A stretch of DNA of 23,481 nucleotides from an uncultured Prevotella sp. Its GTDB lineage: Bacteria > Bacteroidota > Bacteroidia > Bacteroidales > Bacteroidaceae. The translations under genes and the position numbers were made by a program. Each line of letters starts with the position of its first letter. The stretch's first letter is position 1. This document shows, one piece after another, positions 1 through 8,972 of the stretch. The notes under the pieces were generated by a model. That model made no database searches and was not told the origin of the DNA. It was given only the letters and a program-made list of their open reading frames with translations. The DNA is taken from the NCBI GenBank assembly GCA_900543975.1, contig UQTI01000045.1, forward strand, positions 1 through 23,481, in the 5' to 3' direction.

Positions 1-16
1 CGCCTTCTTTTAGAAG

Positions 17-53
17 AGAGTTCTGAGACGAAAGTCTTGGGACTCTTTTTTTT
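17..53 (+). terminator. Intrinsic terminator of an upstream gene outside the window
   Basis: Bases 17-29 can pair with 34-46 over 13 consecutive positions (three are G-U in the + strand RNA). They close a GAAA tetraloop at 30-33 and are followed by eight T residues (46-53). This is the classic stem plus U-tract form. It must end a + strand transcript whose gene lies left of the window. Confidence 0.85.
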
Positions 54-54
54 A

Positions 55-86
55 TTTGTGCTTTTCAGTTTTTTTTTGTAATTTTG
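55..86 (+). promoter_or_regulatory. Bacteroidetes-type promoter for the CCA-adding enzyme gene
   Basis: TTTG at 55-58 and TAATTTTG at 79-86 are separated by 20 bases. This fits the Bacteroidetes primary sigma consensus (TTTG at about -33, TAnnTTTG at about -7). The ATG at 122 is about 30 nt past the predicted start of transcription. It begins directly after the upstream terminator, so the gene starts its own transcript. Confidence 0.75.
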
Positions 87-121
87 CATTTCTTATTTAG
101 ATTTTATTCCACGTTTACGAA

Positions 122-1546
122 ATGAAGATATATTCGGATGCCGAACTGGCACAAATACTTGATAAAGATATTTTCCATTTGATAGGTGAAGCGGCTGATG
201 AGCTACATCTCGACTGTTATGTTGTCGGTGGTTATGTTCGTGACATTTTTCTTGAGCGACCCTCCAACGACATTGACGTAGTAGTTGTTGGTAGCGGCAT
301 TAAGGTCGCTGACGCTTTGCGTCGTAAGTTGGGACGTAAGGCTCATATCTCTGTGTTCAAGAATTTCGGCACGGCTCAAGTGAAATATAAAGACTTGGAA
401 GTTGAGTTTGTCGGTGCTCGTCGCGAGAGCTACAGTCACGATTCCCGAAAGCCCATTGTTGAGGACGGCACGCTTGAAGATGACCAGAACCGTCGCGATT
501 TTACCATTAACGCAATGGCCATTCAGCTAAATAAAGTCCATTTTGGCGAGCTTGTAGACCCGTTTGGTGGTATCGAAGATTTGGAAGACGGCATCATCCG
601 CACTCCTCTTGATCCCGACATCACTTTTTCTGATGACCCTTTGCGTATGATGCGTTGCGTCAGATTTGCCACGCAGCTAAAGTTTTTCATCGAAGACGAG
701 ACGTTCGAAGCTCTGACGCGTAACGCTGACAGGCTTAAGATTATCAGTGGTGAGCGAATATGTGATGAGCTGAACAAGATCATGAAATCGGCACAACCCA
801 GCCGTGGCTTTGTTGATCTTCAGCGTTCTGGGCTTTTGAATCTTATCTTGCCTGAATTGGCTGCTCTCGACATTGTAGAGACAAAGAACGGACGGGCCCA
901 TAAAAACAATTTTTACCACACGCTTGAGGTGCTCGACAATGTGGCTAAGAAAAGCGATAACCTTTGGTTGCGCTGGGCAGCATTGCTTCACGACATTGGC
1001 AAGACCCGCAGCAAACGTTGGGACCCTGCCTTAGGTTGGACTTTCCATAACCACAACTTTTTGGGAGCCAAGATGGTGCCGGAGATTTTCCGTCGTTTGA
1101 AAGAGCCTATGGACATGAAGATGAAATATGTACAGAAGCTTGTCGACCTGCACATGCGTCCTATTGTCATTGCTGACGAGGTGGTTACAGACAGTGCTGT
1201 CCGTCGATTGCTCAACGATGCCGGAGATGACATTGATGACCTCATGACGCTTTGTGAGGCTGACATAACGAGTAAGAATCAGGTAAGAAAGCGTCAGTTC
1301 TTGGAGAATTTCCGTATGGTGCGCGAGAAGATTGCTGACCTTAAGGAACGCGACTATAAGCGTCTGCTTCAGCCTGTCATTGACGGCAACGAGATTATGG
1401 AGATGTTCCATCTTAAGCCTTGCCGTGAGGTGGGTGCCCTCAAGCAGTGTCTGAAAGATGCTGTGCTTGACAACAAGGTTGAGAACGAGCGCGAGCCTCT
1501 TATGCAGCTTCTTATGAAGAAGGCTGAGGAGATGGGCTTGTGTTGA
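122..1546 (+). CDS. cca: CCA-adding tRNA nucleotidyltransferase with HD domain
   Basis: Predicted to add or repair the 3' CCA end of tRNAs in the cytoplasm using CTP and ATP. The 474-residue protein has the class II nucleotidyltransferase head: GGYVRD at 36-41, the two metal-binding aspartates D50 and D52, then the RRDFTINA motif starting at R124 and DPLRMMR at 172-178, which are family signatures. A helical tRNA-binding part follows, then an HD domain with LLHDIGK (H290, D291) that may give phosphohydrolase activity. Length is normal for HD-bearing CCA enzymes. It is a single-gene transcript: own promoter at 55-86 and a strong terminator at 1578-1667. A poly(A) polymerase from the same superfamily is the alternative, but Bacteroidetes proteins of this architecture are usually CCA-adding enzymes. 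Confidence 0.9.
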   Translation: MKIYSDAELAQILDKDIFHLIGEAADELHLDCYVVGGYVRDIFLERPSNDIDVVVVGSGIKVADALRRKLGRKAHISVFKNFGTAQVKYKDLEVEFVGARRESYSHDSRKPIVEDGTLEDDQNRRDFTINAMAIQLNKVHFGELVDPFGGIEDLEDGIIRTPLDPDITFSDDPLRMMRCVRFATQLKFFIEDETFEALTRNADRLKIISGERICDELNKIMKSAQPSRGFVDLQRSGLLNLILPELAALDIVETKNGRAHKNNFYHTLEVLDNVAKKSDNLWLRWAALLHDIGKTRSKRWDPALGWTFHNHNFLGAKMVPEIFRRLKEPMDMKMKYVQKLVDLHMRPIVIADEVVTDSAVRRLLNDAGDDIDDLMTLCEADITSKNQVRKRQFLENFRMVREKIADLKERDYKRLLQPVIDGNEIMEMFHLKPCREVGALKQCLKDAVLDNKVENEREPLMQLLMKKAEEMGLC

Positions 1547-1577
1547 TTGGTCTATGTCTTTATTACTATGTTTTTTT

Positions 1578-1667
1578 GAGGATTTTGCTTCATATTTGCT
1601 CAAGGGCAACTAATCTGTAGATAAGGGCCTTTGAGATAAGATATGAGGCAAAATCCTCAACTTTTTT
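1578..1667 (+). terminator. Long two-stage hairpin terminator after cca
   Basis: Bases 1578-1595 pair with 1641-1658 over 18 positions, with one U-G pair (1589/1647). Inside, 1599-1607 pair with 1627-1635 over nine positions, with one G-U pair. A run of six T residues follows at 1662-1667. The stem is much longer than a minimal terminator. It separates cca from the efflux operon. Confidence 0.75.
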
Positions 1668-1753
1668 ATTTGATTAAGCTCAAAAAATCATTACTCTTGA
1701 ATAATTATTGTTAAATATCTTCCGCTAAATATAAATATGTGATAGATTGTTAT

Positions 1754-1761
1754 TAATTTTG
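1754..1761 (+). promoter_or_regulatory. Probable -7 element of the efflux operon promoter
   Basis: TAATTTTG at 1754-1761 matches the Bacteroidetes -7 consensus TAnnTTTG. The expected -33 TTTG is not clear; the region near 1731-1740 reads ATAAATATGT. If used, transcription starts roughly 190 nt before the adaptor gene, giving a long AT-rich leader. The rest of the 410-base gap (1547-1956) holds the cca terminator and nothing else I can identify. Confidence 0.5.
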
Positions 1762-1956
1762 CAGTCGGAAACTTGAACGAGTGGTTTGAGTTTTCTTTAT
1801 GACGTTTTTCAACGATAACTATTAAAAGGGAATAACATCATTCACGAGACATAAAGACATCAGAAATAATCTGGTTTTAGCACCTGATCTTAAAAGGAAA
1901 TAGTTTATAACAAATAGAGATTAAAATAATTAGAAATTGAGATAATTAATTTAGGT

Positions 1957-3159
1957 ATGAAAAGAAACAAGTTTTTATTGATTGCGGCTTTTGCTGCATT
2001 GCTCGTCTCCTGCGGTGGAGGCAAGAAGCAGGGAAAACCCGATTTTGGTGACAACGAATATGCTGTTCGTACAATCCAAGGTCAAAATGCGGACCTGCAG
2101 ACCACTTATCCTGCAACCATCAAGGGTGTTCAGGATGTTGAGATTCGTCCGAAAGTGTCGGGCTTCATCACCAAGTTGTGTGTAAAGGAAGGTCAGAACG
2201 TCAAGGCTGGCCAGCTGCTGTTCGTTATCGACAACGTAACGTTTGAGGCTGCTGTGCGTCAGGCTAAGGCTTCGGTGAGCGCTGCAAAGGCTGCTTTGGC
2301 TACTGCCAAGCTTACATATGAGAACAATCAGAAACTTTTTAAGAATAACGTTATCGGTGCTTTCGATCTTCAGTCGTCACAGAACAACTATGAGAGCGCA
2401 AAGGCACAGCTTGCACAGGCAAAGGCTGCTTATATCTCAGCCAAGCAGAACCTCGATTTCTGCTATGTAACCAGTCCTGCAACAGGTGTTATCGGTGACC
2501 TGCCTTACCGTGTGGGTGCTCTCGTGAGCGCTTCGTCACAGCAGCCGCTGACAACCGTGAGCAACATTAGCAGCATGCAGGTTTACTTCTCTATGACAGA
2601 GAAGGATCTTCTTGACCTGACAAAGACTGCCGGCGGTCTCCACGCTGCTATCAAGGATTATCCCGCTGTCAAGTTGCAGCTTGCTGACGGCACTATCTAC
2701 AACCAGCCAGGTCATGTGGCAACTGTGAGCGGCGTCATCGATCCTACCACCGGAACCGTTTCTATGCGTGCCGACTTTGCAAACCCTGACCATCTGCTCA
2801 AGAGCGGTGCTTCGGGCTCAATTGTTGTGCCTCACGTTGCCTCTTCTGCTATCATCATTCCTCAGGATGCTGTGGCACAGGTACAGGACAAGCACTTCGT
2901 CTATGTTGTGGGTAAGGACAATAAGGTTAAGTACACAGCCGTTACAATCAATCCTAACGACGATGGCAAGAACTACATCATCACAAGCGGTTTGAGCATC
3001 GGCGACCGCATTGTTGTGAACGGAATTTCAAGTCTGCAGGACGGCATGGAAATCAAGCCGCTGACAGAGGCTCAGTATCAGGAGAAACTGAAGAAGACTG
3101 AGCAGCTGGGTGCCGCTCAGGGCGACCTTGGCGAGCTGAAGAAAGCTCTCACAAAATAA
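1957..3159 (+). CDS. RND efflux pump periplasmic adaptor lipoprotein (AcrA/MexA family)
   Basis: Membrane fusion protein that links the inner-membrane RND pump to the outer-membrane channel. The N-terminus is a lipoprotein signal with a lipobox ending at C19 (LVSC), so it should be lipid-anchored in the periplasm. Next comes a biotinyl-lipoyl-like half-motif (residues about 65-95, GFITKLCVKEGQNVKAGQLL), a coiled-coil hairpin rich in Ala, Lys and Gln (about 97-165), the second lipoyl half (SPATGVIGDLPYRVGALVS), then beta-barrel and membrane-proximal domains. At 400 residues it is normal size. First gene of a three-gene operon; the pump gene begins 97 nt downstream. No repressor gene is adjacent, so regulation cannot be read from the window. 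Substrates are unknown. Confidence 0.93.
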   Translation: MKRNKFLLIAAFAALLVSCGGGKKQGKPDFGDNEYAVRTIQGQNADLQTTYPATIKGVQDVEIRPKVSGFITKLCVKEGQNVKAGQLLFVIDNVTFEAAVRQAKASVSAAKAALATAKLTYENNQKLFKNNVIGAFDLQSSQNNYESAKAQLAQAKAAYISAKQNLDFCYVTSPATGVIGDLPYRVGALVSASSQQPLTTVSNISSMQVYFSMTEKDLLDLTKTAGGLHAAIKDYPAVKLQLADGTIYNQPGHVATVSGVIDPTTGTVSMRADFANPDHLLKSGASGSIVVPHVASSAIIIPQDAVAQVQDKHFVYVVGKDNKVKYTAVTINPNDDGKNYIITSGLSIGDRIVVNGISSLQDGMEIKPLTEAQYQEKLKKTEQLGAAQGDLGELKKALTK

Positions 3160-3181
3160 AAAAAAGACATTCAAATAAAAT

Positions 3182-3236
3182 GGTTGACGACAATGCGGAA
3201 TGTTGAAACAACGCATGGCGTGTTGCTACGTCAACT
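3182..3236 (+). other. Foldable spacer between adaptor and pump genes
   Basis: In the 97-nt gap, 3183-3189 is a perfect reverse complement of 3229-3235, and a further G-U pair (3182/3236) extends it. Inside, GTTG and CAAC arms close an AAA loop, flanked by ATGC and GCAT. There is no T-run, so it is not a terminator. It may influence mRNA processing or translation of the pump gene. The function is inference. Confidence 0.35.
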
Positions 3237-3256
3237 TGTCCAGATAAGAAGAAAAT

Positions 3257-6200
3257 ATGAAATTAGATAGATTTATCAAGCGCCCAGTGCTCTCCACCGT
3301 GATCTCTATCTTGGTGGTTATTCTGGGTGTGCTCGGCTTGGTGTCGCTGCCTATTGAGCAGTACCCGAACATTGCGCCGCCTACCATCATGGTGCGTGCC
3401 GCTTATACGGGTGCCAACTCGGAGACTGTGCTCAACTCTGTGCTCGCACCACTGGAGGAGCAGATCAACGGTGTGGAGGGCATGACCTACATGACCTCTT
3501 CGGCCACAAACGACGGTTCGGCTTCTATCACCGTGTTCTTTAAGCAAGGTATGAATGCCGACATGTGTCAGGTGAACGTCCAGAACCGTGTGTCTCAGGC
3601 TTCGGCCTTGCTGCCGGCTGAGGTTACAAAGGCTGGTGTGCAGGTCATGAAGCGTCAGTCGTCGACAGTTATCCTCTTCGGTCTTACTGCCGATGACGAC
3701 CGTTACGATGACGAGTTCCTTGCCAACTATGCCAACATTAACATTGTGCCAGCCATCAAGCGTGTGAGCGGTGTGGGTGAGTGTCAGTGTTTCTCTCAGA
3801 AAGACTACACCATGCGTCTGTGGATTGACCCTGTGAAGATGAAGAGCTATGGACTTATTCCTACCGACCTCACAGGTGTGCTTGCACAGCAGAACATAGA
3901 GGCAGCCCCTGGATCAGTGGGTGAGAACAGCGACAACGCCTACCAATACACGTTCCGTTATAAGGGACGTCTGAAGACTCCTGAGGAGTTTGGTGACATG
4001 ATCATCAAGTCGACACAGGACGGCCAGACTATCCGTGTTAAGGATGTGGCTCGTGTTGAGATGGGTGCCCTTTCTTATTCGGTAGCTTCAGAGCTTAACG
4101 GCAAGTCGTCTGTGTCCATGATGGTTACCCAGACAGCCGGTTCTAACGCAACCGAGATTGCCAAGAACGTCAAGACTCTCCTTGACGAGCAGGCCAAGAC
4201 GCTGCCCCCGGGTCTCCACTTCGATGTGATGCAGGACGTTACCGAGTTCCTGTTCGCTTCTATCGAGGACCTTGTCAAGACCTTGCTTGAGGCGTTTGTG
4301 CTCGTGTTTATCGTGGTTTATGTGTTCCTTCAGGACACACGTTCTACGCTTATTCCGCTTATTGCCGTGCCTGTGTCGCTTATCGGTACGTTCTTCTTCC
4401 TTTATGTGTTTGGCTTCTCGCTGAATCTTCTGACCCTCGCAGCCCTTGTGCTTGCCATCGCCATTGTGGTCGATGATGCCATTGTGGTGGTGGAGGCCGT
4501 CCATGCCAAGCTCGACCTTGGATACAAGTCGGCACGTCAGGCATCTATCGACGCCATGAATGAGATCTCGGGTGCTATCATCTCCATCACTCTCGTTATG
4601 GCTGCCGTGTTCATTCCTGTGTCGTTCATGGGCGGAACATCAGGTACCTTCTACCGCGAGTTTGGTATCACCATGGCCATCTCCATCATCATCTCGGCTC
4701 TTAATGCCCTCACGCTCTCTCCTGCTCTTTGCGCCATCTTGCTGAAGCCGAAGAACGAAGACGGCACAACGCGCAAGATGTCGATGGTAGACCGTTTCCA
4801 TGCTTCGTTCAACGCTGCCTACGGCAAGGTGCAGAATCGCTACCGCAACGGCGTGCGCCGCATTGTGGAACGTCCTGTTATAGCCATCGGCTCTGTTGTT
4901 GTGGGCATCGCTGTTATGGCTGTGCTCATGGGCACCACCAAGACAGGTCTTGTGCCTGATGAGGATACGGGAACCGTTTTCTGTACCGTTTCTACGCCTC
5001 CGGGCACTTCTATGAAGAAGACACAGGACGTCATGGACCAGGTAGACCGCATGCTTGCTACCAACCCCGCCATCGAGAGCCGTATGCGCATCACGGGTTA
5101 CAACTTTATCGCTGGCCAGGGCTCAAACCAGGGTACGTTCATCATCAAGCTGAAGAGCTTTGAGGAGCGTCAGAAGATGGAGGGTCCGCTGAAGTATATC
5201 GGCGTTCACAACCTCGGATCAGGCATGGTGCTCGGAATGATCTACAAGCAGACAGCAGCCATCAAGGGTGCACAGATTCTTGCTTTCCAGCCGCCTATGG
5301 TGCAGGGCTTCTCTGCCACCAACGGTCTGACCTTCTCTATGCAGGACCGCACGGGTGGTGATGTGAACAAGTTCTATGACGTGACGCAGAAATTTATCGC
5401 AGAGCTGAACAAGCGTCCTGAGATAAGCAACGCCATGACATCATACAACACGAAATATCCGCAGTATAAGATCGACGTGGATGTGGCGAAGTGTAAGCAG
5501 AGCGGCATTGACCCCTCTACGGTGCTTTCAACCATGCAGGGCTATTACGGCGGTATGTATGCATCAAACTTCAACGCCTACGGCAAGCTCTATCGTGTCT
5601 ACATACAGGCTGACCCGAAGAACCGTGCCGACCTGAAGAGCCTGGACAACATCTTTGTCCGCACATCAACAGGTGCGATGGCGCCCATTAACGAGTATGT
5701 GCAGCTTAGCCGCGTGTACGGTCCTCAGGAGATTGACCGTTTCAACCTCTTCACATCTATCAACGTGAACGCATCGGCTGCCGACGGCTATTCTACCGGT
5801 GATGCCCTCAACGCCATGTCTGAGGTTGCAAAGACCGCGCTGCCTTCGGGCTACAGCTACGAGTTCTCTGGTCTGACACGAAACGAGCAGGAGTCGAGCA
5901 ACTCGACAGGCATCATCTTCGCGCTCTGTCTGACATTCGTGTACCTCATCCTCTCGGCACAGTATGAGAGCTATTTGCTGCCTCTGTCTGTAATCTTGTC
6001 TATCCCGTTCGGTTTGGCTGGTGCCTTTATCTTCACCAACCTGTTCGGCAACAACAACGATATCTACATGCAGATTGCGTTGATTATGCTTATGGGTCTG
6101 TTGGCAAAGAACGCCATCCTTATTGTGCAGTTCGCCTTGGAGCGCCGCCTGACAGGTATGGCCATCTCGTGGTCTGCCGTGCTTGGTGCCACAGCCCGTC

Positions 6201-6508
6201 TGCGTCCTATCCTTATGACCTCTCTGGCCATGATCATCGGTCTGTTGCCTATGCTTATGCCTTGGGGTGTAGGTTACCACGGTAACATGACTCTCGGTGC
6301 AGCGGCTATCGGCGGTATGTTGATAGGTATGCTTTGCCAGATTATGATTGTGCCCGCCCTGTTCTACATCTTCCAGACATTGCAGGAGAAGATCAAGCCT
6401 ATCGAGTTTGAGGACGACAACGCAAGTGTGGACACAGAGATCAAGCAGTACACTAACCCCTATGTGGCAGGTGCTCTGCAGGGTCAGATAGACAAGAACT
6501 CTAAATAA
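3257..6508 (+). CDS. RND multidrug efflux transporter, inner-membrane pump (AcrB/MexB, HAE1 family)
   Basis: Proton-driven trimeric exporter of the hydrophobe/amphiphile RND family. The 1083-residue length and internal duplication (two transmembrane bundles, two large periplasmic loops) fit the family. It starts with the typical FIKRPVLSTVISILVVILG first helix and the LPIEQYPNIAPPTI entry to the porter domain. Proton-relay residues are present: D406 and D407 in the fourth-helix segment IVVDDAIVVVEAV, and K951 in LLAKNAILIVQFA of the tenth. It is therefore likely to be active. The outer-membrane channel gene begins only 7 nt after the stop codon, so the two are co-transcribed. The drug or lipid range cannot be told from the sequence. 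Confidence 0.95.
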   Translation: MKLDRFIKRPVLSTVISILVVILGVLGLVSLPIEQYPNIAPPTIMVRAAYTGANSETVLNSVLAPLEEQINGVEGMTYMTSSATNDGSASITVFFKQGMNADMCQVNVQNRVSQASALLPAEVTKAGVQVMKRQSSTVILFGLTADDDRYDDEFLANYANINIVPAIKRVSGVGECQCFSQKDYTMRLWIDPVKMKSYGLIPTDLTGVLAQQNIEAAPGSVGENSDNAYQYTFRYKGRLKTPEEFGDMIIKSTQDGQTIRVKDVARVEMGALSYSVASELNGKSSVSMMVTQTAGSNATEIAKNVKTLLDEQAKTLPPGLHFDVMQDVTEFLFASIEDLVKTLLEAFVLVFIVVYVFLQDTRSTLIPLIAVPVSLIGTFFFLYVFGFSLNLLTLAALVLAIAIVVDDAIVVVEAVHAKLDLGYKSARQASIDAMNEISGAIISITLVMAAVFIPVSFMGGTSGTFYREFGITMAISIIISALNALTLSPALCAILLKPKNEDGTTRKMSMVDRFHASFNAAYGKVQNRYRNGVRRIVERPVIAIGSVVVGIAVMAVLMGTTKTGLVPDEDTGTVFCTVSTPPGTSMKKTQDVMDQVDRMLATNPAIESRMRITGYNFIAGQGSNQGTFIIKLKSFEERQKMEGPLKYIGVHNLGSGMVLGMIYKQTAAIKGAQILAFQPPMVQGFSATNGLTFSMQDRTGGDVNKFYDVTQKFIAELNKRPEISNAMTSYNTKYPQYKIDVDVAKCKQSGIDPSTVLSTMQGYYGGMYASNFNAYGKLYRVYIQADPKNRADLKSLDNIFVRTSTGAMAPINEYVQLSRVYGPQEIDRFNLFTSINVNASAADGYSTGDALNAMSEVAKTALPSGYSYEFSGLTRNEQESSNSTGIIFALCLTFVYLILSAQYESYLLPLSVILSIPFGLAGAFIFTNLFGNNNDIYMQIALIMLMGLLAKNAILIVQFALERRLTGMAISWSAVLGATARLRPILMTSLAMIIGLLPMLMPWGVGYHGNMTLGAAAIGGMLIGMLCQIMIVPALFYIFQTLQEKIKPIEFEDDNASVDTEIKQYTNPYVAGALQGQIDKNSK

Positions 6509-6515
6509 AGAAACG

Positions 6516-7904
6516 ATGAAACTTAGAAAAATAATGATTTTCGCCTCTGCCACATTGCTGCTCGGCAGTTGCGGAATATATAATAAGTACGAGCGTCCTG
6601 ACGTTAATGTGAAGGGATTGGTGCGCGACTCTGCATCTATCTCCGACACATTGGCTGTGGCCGACACCGCCAGCTTTGGCAACCTGCCTTGGCGTAGCGT
6701 GTTCACCGACCCACAGCTTCAGTCGCTCATCGAGCAGGGCTTGGCTCACAACACCAACATGCTCAACGCAGCCCTTAACGTTAAGATGGTTGAGGAGCAG
6801 CTCAAGGTTGCAAAGCTGGCGTTTGTGCCAGCCTTCACCTTCTCGCCACAAGGTGTTATCACCTCATGGGACGGCAATAAGGCCACAAAGACCTACTCGC
6901 TGCCCGTTCAGGCAAGTTGGAGCATTGACCTCTTCGGCAATCTGCTCAACGTAAAGCGTAGCGCACAGATGAGTCTGCTTGCCACGAAAGACTATCAGCT
7001 TGTGGTGAAGACGGGTCTCATCTCCAACATCGCCAACATGTATTACACGCTCATGATGCTTGACAAGCAGCTCGAGCTTGTGAACAACATGGCTAATCTG
7101 ACAAAGGACACCTGGAACCTGATGAAGCTCCAGAAGGAGCTGGGGCGTGCTAAGGAGACAAGCGTGCAGAGCGCCGAGTCGAACTACTATTCTGTGCTTG
7201 CACAGTCTGCCGACCTTAAGCGTCAGATCCGTGAGACCGAGAACTCGTTATCGCTCCTCTTGGGACAGCCCGCACAGACCATCAGTCGCGGAAAACTGGA
7301 GAACCAGTCGCTGCCTTCTGAGTTTAGTACAGGCATCGGCGTGCAGTTGCTCAGCAACCGTCCCGACGTTCACTATGCCGAGATGTCGCTTGCCCAGTGT
7401 TTCTATGACACCAACCAGGCACGCTCACGCTTCTATCCCAGCATCACCATCAGCGGCTCCGGCGCTTACACCAATAACAGCGGTGGTGGCATCGTGAACC
7501 CCGGCAAGATGTTGTGGAACGCTGTTGGCAGCCTGACACAGCCCATCTTTGCCCACGGTCAGCTCATCGCTGGGCTGAAGGTGGCAAAGGCAAAGCAGGA
7601 GCAGGCTTACAACACCTGGCAGAACGCTGTGTTGTCAGCAGGTAGCGAGGTAAGCAACGCTCTCGTGCTCTACAACTCGTCAGACGAGAAGAGCAAGCTT
7701 GAGGCTAAGCAGGTGGAGAGTCTGCAAAAGAATGTGGAGTATGCCAAGATGCTGTTCTCACAGGGACAGGGCACCACTTATCTTGAGGTTATCACAGCAC
7801 AGCAGAGTCTGCTCAACGCGCAGCTCTCAAAGGTTGCTGACGACTTCTACAAGATGCAGGCTGTCGTGAACCTCTACTACGCTCTGGGCGGAGGAAGAAA
7901 CTAA
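6516..7904 (+). CDS. Outer-membrane efflux channel lipoprotein (TolC/OprM/NodT family)
   Basis: Outer-membrane component of the tripartite pump encoded with the adaptor and RND genes. The signal peptide ends in a lipobox (LLGSC, C19), so the mature protein is lipid-anchored, as in OprM. The 462 residues contain two outer-membrane efflux repeats of long amphipathic helices. Family hallmarks include an N-terminal PWRSVFTDPQLQSLIEQGL, the mid-protein LLSNRPDVHYAEMSLAQ, and GQGTTYLEVITAQQSLLNAQ near the end. The 7-nt spacing to the pump gene indicates tight coupling. It is the last efflux gene; the downstream gap is strongly self-complementary. Confidence 0.93.
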   Translation: MKLRKIMIFASATLLLGSCGIYNKYERPDVNVKGLVRDSASISDTLAVADTASFGNLPWRSVFTDPQLQSLIEQGLAHNTNMLNAALNVKMVEEQLKVAKLAFVPAFTFSPQGVITSWDGNKATKTYSLPVQASWSIDLFGNLLNVKRSAQMSLLATKDYQLVVKTGLISNIANMYYTLMMLDKQLELVNNMANLTKDTWNLMKLQKELGRAKETSVQSAESNYYSVLAQSADLKRQIRETENSLSLLLGQPAQTISRGKLENQSLPSEFSTGIGVQLLSNRPDVHYAEMSLAQCFYDTNQARSRFYPSITISGSGAYTNNSGGGIVNPGKMLWNAVGSLTQPIFAHGQLIAGLKVAKAKQEQAYNTWQNAVLSAGSEVSNALVLYNSSDEKSKLEAKQVESLQKNVEYAKMLFSQGQGTTYLEVITAQQSLLNAQLSKVADDFYKMQAVVNLYYALGGGRN

Positions 7905-7914
7905 AAAAAAGTGA

Positions 7915-8031
7915 AGAGTGGAGAACGAAGAGTGAAGAATTAAGATGCTTCCCGTTTGTCGAAAAACGATAAGAAGCGTCTTGCTCTCGCAAGAAAAAAG
8001 CATAAGCTTTTGCCTCTTCGTTTTCCACTCT
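7915..8031 (+). repeat. 117-nt inverted-repeat element between efflux operon and lpxA
   Basis: Bases 7915-7932 pair with 8014-8031 over all 18 positions, with one G-U (7923/8023). Nested inside, 7942-7950 pair with 7974-7982 (one U-G), 7953-7957 with 7964-7968, and 7996-8001 with 8006-8011 around an ATAA loop. The 5' arm has the purine-rich GAAGAGTG style often seen after genes in Bacteroidales. It may be a 3'-end or readthrough-control structure, or a copy of a dispersed palindromic element. No transposase is present. Confidence 0.6.
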
Positions 8032-8059
8032 CTGTCCATAACTTCTAAAAAATAAAATT

Positions 8060-8833
8060 ATGATTAGCGATAAAGCATACATAGCTCCTGGAGCAAAGCT
8101 TGGAAAGAACGTCACGGTTTATCCCTTTGTCTACATTGAAGACGATGTTGTCATTGGCGACGACTGTGTGATCTATCCTTATGTGAGCATTATGAAGGGC
8201 ACGCGCCTGGGTCGTGGAAACAAGGTGTTCCAGAACACCGTGCTCGGTGCTGAGCCGCAGGACTTCAACTATAAGGGCGACGACACACATCTCATAATCG
8301 GTGATGAGAACATCTTCCGCGAGAATGTTGTTATCAACCGCGCAACCTTCGCTGACGGTGAGACACGCATTGGAAACCGCAACTTCTTCATGGAGGGCGT
8401 ACACATTTCTCATGACACGAAGGTGGGAGATTATGTGACCTTTGGTTATGGTACGAAGGTGGCCGGCGACTGCGACATACACAGTGCCGCTATCTTCTCG
8501 TCAGGCGTTATTGTAAACTCGAACGTGCGCATTGGCGGTGCGTCAATGGTTACCGGTGGTGTGCGCATCTCTCGCGATGTGCCTCCGTTCATCGTGGCTA
8601 CCGACAACCCCGTGCGTTACGGTGGCGTGAACGAGACATTGCTTAAGTCGTCGGGCACAACAGACAAGGTGATCGGCCACATTGCCAACGCCTACCGTCT
8701 GGTGTTCCACGGACAGACAAGCGTGTTCGACGCTGTTATCCAGATTAAGGAGCAGGTGCCTGAGGGTAAAGAGGTGAACGCCATTATCGAGTTCATCAAG
8801 GGCACCCAGCTCGGAATTATTGGTAAGATTTAA
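8060..8833 (+). CDS. lpxA: LpxA-type acyl-ACP--UDP-N-acetylglucosamine O-acyltransferase
   Basis: Predicted cytosolic enzyme for the first step of lipid A synthesis, moving a 3-hydroxyacyl chain from ACP to the 3-OH of UDP-GlcNAc. The 257 residues form a left-handed beta-helix of isoleucine-patch hexapeptides, then the helical C-terminal domain (DKVIGHIANAYRLVFHGQ). The catalytic histidine equivalent to E. coli His125 is H118 in VHISHDTKVGD, and GAEPQDFNYKG matches the GEVNQDLKYAG segment (D68). Residues matching E. coli His144 and His160 are not obvious. It sits 155 nt after the efflux operon, not beside lpxC/lpxD/fabZ as the housekeeping copy usually is, so it may be a second paralog. A rho-independent terminator follows at 8874-8910. 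Confidence 0.82.
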   Translation: MISDKAYIAPGAKLGKNVTVYPFVYIEDDVVIGDDCVIYPYVSIMKGTRLGRGNKVFQNTVLGAEPQDFNYKGDDTHLIIGDENIFRENVVINRATFADGETRIGNRNFFMEGVHISHDTKVGDYVTFGYGTKVAGDCDIHSAAIFSSGVIVNSNVRIGGASMVTGGVRISRDVPPFIVATDNPVRYGGVNETLLKSSGTTDKVIGHIANAYRLVFHGQTSVFDAVIQIKEQVPEGKEVNAIIEFIKGTQLGIIGKI

Positions 8834-8873
8834 TCTTCATACCTTTTCTATATATTAGTGTTGTTCTAATATG

Positions 8874-8910
8874 GGCACGGCTGACTGTGTAGGTTCGCCG
8901 TGCCTTTTTT
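8874..8910 (+). terminator. Intrinsic terminator after lpxA
   Basis: GGCACGGC (8874-8881) pairs perfectly with GCCGTGCC (8897-8904), followed by six T residues (8905-8910). Confidence 0.9.
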
Positions 8911-8940
8911 GTTGTTTATTGCCTTCTTTTTTTACATTTT

Positions 8941-8972
8941 TTTGTTTAAATGTTTTTTTATTATTAATTTTG
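8941..8972 (+). promoter_or_regulatory. Bacteroidetes-type promoter for the DUF6377 gene
   Basis: TTTG at 8941-8944 and TAATTTTG at 8965-8972 have a 20-base spacer, the consensus arrangement. The leader to the first candidate ATG (9091) is about 110 nt. I see no operator-like palindrome in it. Confidence 0.72.

Noticed and set aside
1031..1609. Open frame on the - strand (192 codons) opposite cca
   Set aside because: It overlaps the HD domain coding region and the terminator stem, and no family is recognisable in the product.
5666..6706. Long open frame on the - strand (346 codons) opposite the pump gene
   Set aside because: It lies inside the highly conserved RND gene, its product is rich in His, Arg and Gln with no recognisable domain, and it extends antisense into the next gene. 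It is a shadow of codon bias.
7915..8031. Miniature transposon (MITE)
   Set aside because: No target-site duplication is apparent next to the arms and only one copy is visible in the window. A genome-wide search would be needed.
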